Shown here one piece after another: positions 59,436 to 64,000 of a stretch of DNA of 64,000 bases (positions within the stretch are counted from its first letter, which is position 1; each line of letters starts with the position of its first letter). Source of the stretch: JBEBVQ01 sp037190845 (lineage in GTDB: Bacteria; Bacteroidota; Bacteroidia; Chitinophagales; Chitinophagaceae); NCBI GenBank assembly GCA_037190845.1, contig JBBCJI010000005.1, forward strand, positions 124,001-188,000, in the 5' to 3' direction. The notes below the pieces were generated by a model that was given only the letters and a program-made list of their open reading frames with translations, had not been told where the DNA came from and did not search any database. The translations under genes were made by a program, and so were the position numbers.

Positions 59436-59627
59436 TTAAGACCGTTTAAATATCGAAAAAACCAGGCCACCCACGACTGCTCCATATATCGTACTGTTGA
59501 CCGGTTTGGATGTTATCGCACAACTCCCTGAATTACAGCCGACAAATTGCCAGTAGAAATAGCCCGCTACGGCGCCTGCTGTAATACCTGCAATTGTAAG
59601 CAAATGTTTTTTAATGAACCTCTTCAT
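59436..59627 (-). CDS. DUF6132-like small membrane protein
   Basis: 63 residues: one TM helix (LTIAGITAGAVAGYFYWQFV), a loop VGCNSGSCAITSKPVNSTIY with a CxxxxC pair, and a second TM helix (YGAVVGGLVFSIF). The GCxSGxCxI(T)S pattern is what I recall for DUF6132. Its start overlaps the preceding gene by 17 nt. The loop cysteines in a sulfur operon are suggestive but their role is unknown. Confidence 0.75.
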   Translation of the reverse strand: MKRFIKKHLLTIAGITAGAVAGYFYWQFVGCNSGSCAITSKPVNSTIYGAVVGGLVFSIFKRS

Positions 59628-59844
59628 AGGTAATATCTTCAGTTTTTCTGTCTGTTTTAGGGATATGTGTATTGCAACCCGCCGGTCCGCAACATCCGAT
59701 ATTCATCAGTGGCATTAAAGAGAGTAGTCCACCCAGCATCATGAACAGCCATTCTCCCTCCCGGATGCCCTGCACGATAATGAAAATGCCCAACACCAGG
59801 CGCAGCACACGCATGAAGTCCCAGTTTCCGAAATATTTTTTCAT
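59611..59844 (-). CDS. Small membrane protein with a Cys-rich tail motif
   Basis: 77 residues with two TM segments (VLRLVLGIFIIVQGI and EWLFMMLGGLLSLMPLMNIG) followed by CCGPAGCN and a polar, acidic C-terminus. I recall similar proteins in Bacteroidota but know no function. The three closely spaced cysteines at the membrane surface could bind metal or carry sulfur. Both neighbours overlap or abut it within the island. Confidence 0.72.
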   Translation of the reverse strand: MKKYFGNWDFMRVLRLVLGIFIIVQGIREGEWLFMMLGGLLSLMPLMNIGCCGPAGCNTHIPKTDRKTEDITYEEVH

Positions 59845-59885
59845 CTTCTTTTCTGTATTCGAATGCTATTAATAATCGTGTTTGC

Positions 59886-60095
59886 TTAGTGCCTTTTCTT
59901 TTTATTGGTGCGAATACCCAATGGTAAATACAATGGGCAAAAGCTGATAAAAGAAGTAACAAGAAATACCACTGCCAGAATACCTGCGATAATGGCCACT
60001 GTTCCCGAGATGATATTGGTGAAATACAGGGTTGCAATCGCAACTGCTATCAGGATGCGTATTGTCTTATCGGTTGTTCCCATGTTCTTTTTCAT
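59886..60095 (-). CDS. DUF2892 (YgaP-type) membrane protein
   Basis: 69 residues with two TM helices. The opening MGTTDKTIRILIAVAIATLY and the FISFCPLYLPLGIRT motif are diagnostic for DUF2892, the membrane part of YgaP, which in E. coli is fused to a rhodanese domain. Here the rhodanese domains are separate genes in the same operon. It starts 4 nt after the methyltransferase stop. Confidence 0.87.
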   Translation of the reverse strand: MKKNMGTTDKTIRILIAVAIATLYFTNIISGTVAIIAGILAVVFLVTSFISFCPLYLPLGIRTNKKKRH

Positions 60096-60099
60096 GAGT

Positions 60100-60729
60100 T
60101 TATTTTTTTACCAGGTTAATAAAGACTTCTGTGCCGGCTCTGGGAGGAATACTGTTGTAGCAGTTATCCATTAGCTTAATCCCGAAGTATGGTGCAAAAA
60201 CAGGTTTGTACGCACAGGGACAGCCTCCGAACGGCGGACCTTGTTTTTCAAACGCTGTATCAAACAATACGCCTGCTATTTTGCCCTTTTTGCTAAGTAA
60301 CGAAGCCGTTTTTGCTGCATATTCGTTCCTTCTGGATGGTGGTATGGCACAAAAAAACGTTTGCTCAAGGATCAGATCATAACTCCCTTTATGCAAAAAG
60401 AAATCTTCACACAACACTTTTATCTGCGGTATATGGGCGAATTTTGCCTTTAGAATGTCAACTGCTTTTTGCGCAATGTCAATCAATGTAATGTTGGTGA
60501 ATCCATTGGCAACGAGGTGTTCAGCTTCATAGGCGTTACCGCATCCCGGTATTAAAATGGCTGCATTTTTGTCCGGATATTGATCCATGTATTCAGTAAT
60601 TGCTGGTGAAGCATAACCGATATCCCAGCCGGTTTCCCTATTGTTCCATCGGGTATTCCAATATACCTGATCAAGTGGTTGTTCACATTGGATTACACAG
60701 CATTGTATGTCGTTGTCCTGTTTATCCAT
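60100..60729 (-). CDS. TPMT-like SAM-dependent methyltransferase
   Basis: 209 residues of the thiopurine methyltransferase type. It has VYWNTRWNNRETGWDIGYAS (about 19-38), motif I AILIPGCGNAYEAEHLVANG (about 54-73), LIDIAQKAVDILKAKF and IPPSRRNEYAAKTASLLSKKG. In bacteria these enzymes methylate sulfur, selenium or tellurium compounds. Its place in a persulfide island suggests methylation of a thiol or sulfide for detoxification; this is inference. Confidence 0.83.
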   Translation of the reverse strand: MDKQDNDIQCCVIQCEQPLDQVYWNTRWNNRETGWDIGYASPAITEYMDQYPDKNAAILIPGCGNAYEAEHLVANGFTNITLIDIAQKAVDILKAKFAHIPQIKVLCEDFFLHKGSYDLILEQTFFCAIPPSRRNEYAAKTASLLSKKGKIAGVLFDTAFEKQGPPFGGCPCAYKPVFAPYFGIKLMDNCYNSIPPRAGTEVFINLVKK

Positions 60730-60794
60730 TTTTTTAGTTGAAAGCTGATAAGTGACAGTTGAAATTGTGCCTGTTCATTGTTAATCGTCCACGG

Positions 60795-61112
60795 TCAGGT
60801 GTCAACTAATTGTTTTATATGCTGCCAGGCGCCCCCATTGATTATGTTCTGAAGTCCGCTCCGTTCCAGGGCGCTTTTCGCCTGGCTGCTCCGACTACCA
60901 CTTCTGCAAAATACGACAATATGTTTTTTATTTTTGAATGATGCCAGCTGGCTGAGTATCTTGTCCAGTGGTATGTTTACGGCTCCTTTTACACTACCTG
61001 CCGAAAATTCGGCAGGCGTACGTACATCCACTAAAAAAGCGCCTTGTTTTATTGCTTCTTTTAATTGTTCATTCCCTGCGGGGGCAAACATGTTTTTCAA
61101 TATTCCGAACAT
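60795..61112 (-). CDS. Single-domain rhodanese (sulfurtransferase)
   Basis: 105 residues. Active-site Cys in IVVFCRSGSRSSQAKSALE (about 71-89), entry strand FLVDVRTPAEFSAGSVKGAV, and C-terminal NIINGGAWQHI. No signal peptide, hence cytoplasmic. It moves sulfane sulfur, probably as the soluble partner of DUF2892. It is 39 nt after the MBL-rhodanese gene, likely in the same transcript. Confidence 0.9.
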   Translation of the reverse strand: MFGILKNMFAPAGNEQLKEAIKQGAFLVDVRTPAEFSAGSVKGAVNIPLDKILSQLASFKNKKHIVVFCRSGSRSSQAKSALERSGLQNIINGGAWQHIKQLVDT

Positions 61113-61151
61113 AATTTCATATTTAGTTTCTATAAAAACAACTTTCCACTA

Positions 61152-62549
61152 TTACTTTTCCACTATTACTTCTCCATTGTTATTCACCCATTCCTGCATG
61201 CCCCCGGCATAATTTTTTACGTTGGTGAATCCATTTCGTACCAGTATGGAGTATGCAATTGAAGAACGGTCACCGGCCTGACAATGAATAATCACTTCTT
61301 TATCTCTGCTGATTTTGCCCAGATTGTCGGGCAAAGTGCCTGCAAAAACATGATCAGCGCCGGCCATGTGCCCCGCTTCGTATTCCGTCAATCCTCTTAC
61401 GTCTACGATCTGCACATCCCCTTTTCCTACGTAAGTTTTAAACTCTTCCAGGGAAATAACATCTCCTTTTTGCAGTGTAATGCCTGTTTCATCTACACTG
61501 GAGATATAACCGTATATATTATCAAGGCCGATACGCATTAATTTCCGGGTGAGACTTTCGACTTGGGCATCGTCTGCTACCAGTATAAATTGCTCCTCAT
61601 AATTCAGCAGCCATCCGGCCCAGGTAGAAAAGGAGTTATTGTCCTGGATGTTCAGGCTTCCGGGTATGAATCCGTTGGCAAAATCGGATTTATTACGTGT
61701 GTCAATTACCTTGACCCCTTTCTGATATGCAGACAGAAATTGTTCGTTTGACAGCTTCAGATGCCTGGGTACTTCAATCAGCAATGGCCTTTTTACCTTA
61801 TTCAGGTGTTTCATCATCGCGAAGTATTTGGGCGGCTCGGGTTGGTCTGCGAGGAGGTAATCTGTAAATCCTTTTTCATCAGATCCATATTGAAATGCCC
61901 AGTTGCGGATTTTCTCATATCCTACAGTAGAGCTGTGTACGGCTCCCAGCGCTTTACCACAGGCTGACCCTACTCCGTGCGCTGACCAAACCTGAATGTA
62001 TTCCGGCAGATCTGCAAATTTTTTGAGTGACTGATACATCTGTCTGGCCCCTGCTTCTTTTGTACCGATTAATCCTGCTGCCTTTTCGAGAAGGTCGGGG
62101 CGCCCGATGTCTCCTACAAATACAAAGTCGCCGGTGAAGATCATAGCAGGCTTGTCTGTTGCCGGATGATCAGTTAGCAGAAAGCTGATGCTTTCCGGTG
62201 TGTGGCCGGGCGTATGCAATACTTCCAGGGTCAGGTTGCCGACTTTGATGATATCATTGTCTTTTAATCCCACATGAGGGAACTGATATTGCCAGTCCGG
62301 TCCGCCTTCATCAGAAAGATACATGGTGGCGCCTGTTACTGCCGCTAATTCCCTGGAACCACAAAGGAAGTCTGCATGGATGTGTGTTTCCGTAATGTGG
62401 GTGATCTTCAGGTTATTTTGTGCGGCGATATCGAGGTAGGTGTCAATATCACGCTTTGCATCAATTACAATGGATTCTCCTGTTGCCTGGCATCCGATGA
62501 GATAACTCCCCTGTGCAAGACTCTTATCATAAATGTGCTGGAAAAACAT
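61152..62549 (-). CDS. Metallo-beta-lactamase/rhodanese fusion (persulfide dioxygenase-like)
   Basis: 465 residues. The N-terminal MBL domain (1-235) has the persulfide-dioxygenase form ITETHIHADFLCGSRELAAV, LHTPGHTPESI and the metal-binding VWSAHGVGSACGKALGA; known members oxidise glutathione persulfide to sulfite using iron. Two rhodanese folds follow. The first (about 265-350) has lost the Cys (ILVADDAQ), while the second (about 370-460) keeps it in VIIHCQAGDRSSIAYS. It is the first gene of the long leftward operon and is preceded by a candidate Crp/Fnr operator. Confidence 0.92.
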   Translation of the reverse strand: MFFQHIYDKSLAQGSYLIGCQATGESIVIDAKRDIDTYLDIAAQNNLKITHITETHIHADFLCGSRELAAVTGATMYLSDEGGPDWQYQFPHVGLKDNDIIKVGNLTLEVLHTPGHTPESISFLLTDHPATDKPAMIFTGDFVFVGDIGRPDLLEKAAGLIGTKEAGARQMYQSLKKFADLPEYIQVWSAHGVGSACGKALGAVHSSTVGYEKIRNWAFQYGSDEKGFTDYLLADQPEPPKYFAMMKHLNKVKRPLLIEVPRHLKLSNEQFLSAYQKGVKVIDTRNKSDFANGFIPGSLNIQDNNSFSTWAGWLLNYEEQFILVADDAQVESLTRKLMRIGLDNIYGYISSVDETGITLQKGDVISLEEFKTYVGKGDVQIVDVRGLTEYEAGHMAGADHVFAGTLPDNLGKISRDKEVIIHCQAGDRSSIAYSILVRNGFTNVKNYAGGMQEWVNNNGEVIVEK

Positions 62550-62590
62550 AGTGTGTTTTATTTTGAAGGTTATTTGATGTTTTGATGGTA

Positions 62591-62598
62591 CAAAATTC
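62591..62598 (-). promoter_or_regulatory. -7 element of the MBL-rhodanese operon (imperfect)
   Basis: GAATTTTG lacks the first T of TAnnTTTG. There is no TTG at -33; the 21-bp operator occupies that place, 16 nt upstream. Confidence 0.5.
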
Positions 62599-62614
62599 CG
62601 GTATTCATTTTTCC

Positions 62615-62635
62615 TGTACAGCTACTTTTGTTACA
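62615..62635 (-). promoter_or_regulatory. Candidate Crp/Fnr operator 1
   Basis: On the minus strand it starts TGTAACAAAAGTA and ends GTACA, with TGTA/TACA ends forming a dyad. It matches operator 2 at 19 of 21 positions and has the same 16-nt gap to its -7 element. Confidence 0.6.
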
Positions 62636-62762
62636 TAGCAGGTTGATATTTGGTGGCTATTTCAAAGTTCTCATTTACGTTTTTTACGGACAATGATTTT
62701 TATCAGGATTTACCGCGATTCCTTCATTTCATGCTTCGCTGTAAACCATCAACTTTCCATTT

Positions 62763-63560
62763 TTAATGAAAGATGGTTTCTTTGATAATGATATAAATCC
62801 CCATCACCAGCACAAACCAACCGAATGCAGGCTTGAGCTTTGCTCCGTTTATTTTCCTGGACAAAGCAAATCCTATGAAGATGCCGATAATTGAACATGC
62901 TGTAATGCTACTCAGGAAAGCCCAGTCAATCACTGTTTCGCTGCCCTCACCGAAAAAGCCGATCAATGATTTAGCTGCAATAATGATTAAGGAAGTGCCC
63001 ACGGCTTCTTTCATCGGCAGTTTGCTTAATAGTACCAATGCCGGTATGATCAGAAATCCGCCACCTGCTCCGACCAGCCCGGTCAGCAAGCCGACAATTG
63101 CTCCTTCTGCCAGAATCAGCGGATAGTTAAATTGTTGTTTTTGTGACGTTTCACTATTCTCCTGCTTGTTTTTTTTGATCATACTGTATGATGCAAATAT
63201 CATAAGCACTGCAAAGAGCAGCATCAATAGTATGCTTTTGGTGATCGTAAAGTCGCCGAGATTCAGGATTTTTTCAGGAATAGCGGGTACAACATAAGCC
63301 CTTGTGAGGAATACTGAGACAACAGACGGGATGCCAAATACGACAGCCGTCCGGATATCCACCAGACGTTTCCGGAAATAGGATACTGATCCGACAATGC
63401 TGGTGGCTCCTACTATAAACAGAGAATATGCGGTAGATGTAACTGCATTTATGCCAAATAAATATACCAGAACCGGAACGGTCAGGATACTGCCGCCCCC
63501 GCCGATCAAACCTAATGCGATGCCAATAAATACTGAGGCAAAATATCCTGCTGTATCCAT
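62763..63560 (-). CDS. TauE/SafE-family sulfite/sulfonate permease
   Basis: 265 residues from the ATG at 63560; a TTG six codons upstream is possible, but DTAGYFASVFIGIALGLIGG fits the family start. About eight TM helices in two repeats, each opening with a Gly-rich motif: LGLIGGGGSILTVP (N-terminal half) and LTGLVGAGGGFLIIP (C-terminal half). It likely exports sulfite, the product of the neighbouring persulfide dioxygenase. A Crp/Fnr-type operator lies upstream, and the regulator gene is next. Confidence 0.9.
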   Translation of the reverse strand: MDTAGYFASVFIGIALGLIGGGGSILTVPVLVYLFGINAVTSTAYSLFIVGATSIVGSVSYFRKRLVDIRTAVVFGIPSVVSVFLTRAYVVPAIPEKILNLGDFTITKSILLMLLFAVLMIFASYSMIKKNKQENSETSQKQQFNYPLILAEGAIVGLLTGLVGAGGGFLIIPALVLLSKLPMKEAVGTSLIIIAAKSLIGFFGEGSETVIDWAFLSSITACSIIGIFIGFALSRKINGAKLKPAFGWFVLVMGIYIIIKETIFH

Positions 63561-63591
63561 CCCCGTTGTCCGTTTCAATTTATTTCAACCG

Positions 63592-63599
63592 CAAAGTTG
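63592..63599 (-). promoter_or_regulatory. -7 element of the TauE gene (imperfect)
   Basis: CAACTTTG followed by C lacks the first T of TAnnTTTG and has no -33 TTG; operator 2 lies 16 nt upstream. Confidence 0.5.
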
Positions 63600-63615
63600 A
63601 AATAACAGGATGGCT

Positions 63616-63636
63616 TGTACGGTTACTTTTGTTACA
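63616..63636 (-). promoter_or_regulatory. Candidate Crp/Fnr operator 2
   Basis: On the minus strand it starts TGTAACAAAAGTAAC and ends GTACA. Flanking CTGCT outside the site is also shared with operator 1. It lies between the regulator gene stop and the TauE start. Confidence 0.6.
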
Positions 63637-63686
63637 GAGCAGGCGATGGCAGGCATCGGAGCGTTGGAAGCTACACAATCCCACTG

Positions 63687-64000
63687 TCAACCCTCTGTTA
63701 TTATAATTTTGTTCCTTCCAAGCTGTACGTTTCCGTTTTCTTCCAGTTGTTTCAAAAGTCTTGATACTACAACCCGGGCTGTACCAAGCTCATTGGCTAA
63801 TTGTTCATGAGTGGTCTGGATGATATTGGATTGCGTGAGTGCGGATTTCTTGTGTAGTAAATTCAATAACCGTTCATCTACTTTTTTGAATGCAATGGCA
63901 TTGATAATATCCAGCAGCTCTTCAAAGCGCTTGTGATACAGGCGGAAAATATAATCCAGCCATTGTGGATATTCTTTGATGAATAGCGAAACTTTGTCAA
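63687..64000 (-). CDS. Crp/Fnr-family transcriptional regulator (C-terminal part; 5' end outside window)
   Basis: 103 codons before the TGA at 63689-63687; the cyclic-nucleotide-binding-like N-terminal domain lies beyond the window. The visible part holds the end of the dimer helix (WLDYIFRLYHKRFEELLDII) and the winged-helix domain with the recognition stretch THEQLANELGTARVVVSRLL, then QLEENGNVQLGRNKIIITEG. This is the Crp/Fnr HTH. It is the probable regulator of the island, given the twin sites next to it. The effector is unknown; family members in sulfur operons can sense redox or sulfide. Confidence 0.88.
   Translation of the reverse strand, partial: DKVSLFIKEYPQWLDYIFRLYHKRFEELLDIINAIAFKKVDERLLNLLHKKSALTQSNIIQTTHEQLANELGTARVVVSRLLKQLEENGNVQLGRNKIIITEG

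Overview
The window comes from a chromosome of the phylum Bacteroidota, most likely family Chitinophagaceae (the family is an inference; the phylum is well supported). The evidence is: repeated promoter elements of the Bacteroidota form TTG-N18-21-TAnnTTTG; two secreted proteins with type IX secretion C-terminal sorting domains; a Rho factor with a long disordered insertion; a 14-subunit Nuo complex whose NuoG lacks the molybdopterin domain; and a Lys/Ala-rich histone H1-like protein. Genes are dense and mostly housekeeping, broken up by one glycan locus and one sulfur-metabolism island.

Layout. 1-4.1 kb: pheS, an SDR epimerase and rho, ending in a strong bidirectional terminator. 4.16-13.4 kb (minus strand): a surface-polysaccharide operon with flippase, SDR epimerase, HddA-like sugar kinase, a methyltransferase interrupted by a 14-G tract, sugar C-methyltransferase, RfbC-type epimerase, FkbM methyltransferase, a second SDR and a glycosyltransferase. 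13.5-14.5 kb: a secreted DNRLRE/T9SS protein. 14.8-28.75 kb: a complete nuoA-N operon with an NlpE-like lipoprotein gene between nuoE and nuoF. 28.8-35.9 kb: glyS, holA, a coiled-coil membrane protein, a PhoB-type two-component pair, rplU-rpmA and the H1-like gene. 35.9-47.7 kb: a small membrane protein, a PstS-like lipoprotein, a TPR protein, uvrB, topA with a transglutaminase-like gene, a T9SS protein and proline dehydrogenase. 47.8-56.5 kb: an FtsB/DivIC-like gene, eno, a DUF1835 gene, scpA, secreted peptidases, a TPR protein, scpB and tRNA-Ser(UGA). 56.5-64 kb (minus strand): a sulfur/persulfide island with a Crp/Fnr regulator (cut by the window end), TauE/SafE permease, MBL-rhodanese fusion, rhodanese, TPMT-like methyltransferase, small Cys-containing membrane proteins, two thioredoxin-fold proteins, split YeeE/YedE transporter halves and a DUF2490 protein.

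Most notable observations. (1) The G14 tract puts a well-placed ATG out of frame with a glycan-locus methyltransferase. Fifteen or twelve Gs would restore a 249- or 248-residue protein, which makes it a candidate phase-variable switch, or else a homopolymer sequencing error. (2) Two nearly identical 21-bp sites lie upstream of the TauE gene and the MBL-rhodanese gene, each exactly 16 nt from an imperfect -7 element that has no -33 box. They sit next to a Crp/Fnr gene and look like its activator sites. (3) The flippase is followed by an apparent 3' gene remnant that overlaps the next start codon (ATGA), a possible scar of cassette exchange. (4) There are several intergenic palindromes, including a perfect 28-bp inverted repeat, a MITE-like 141-bp element and a set of AT-rich word hairpins.

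All product names come from reading the translations for family motifs; no database search was run.
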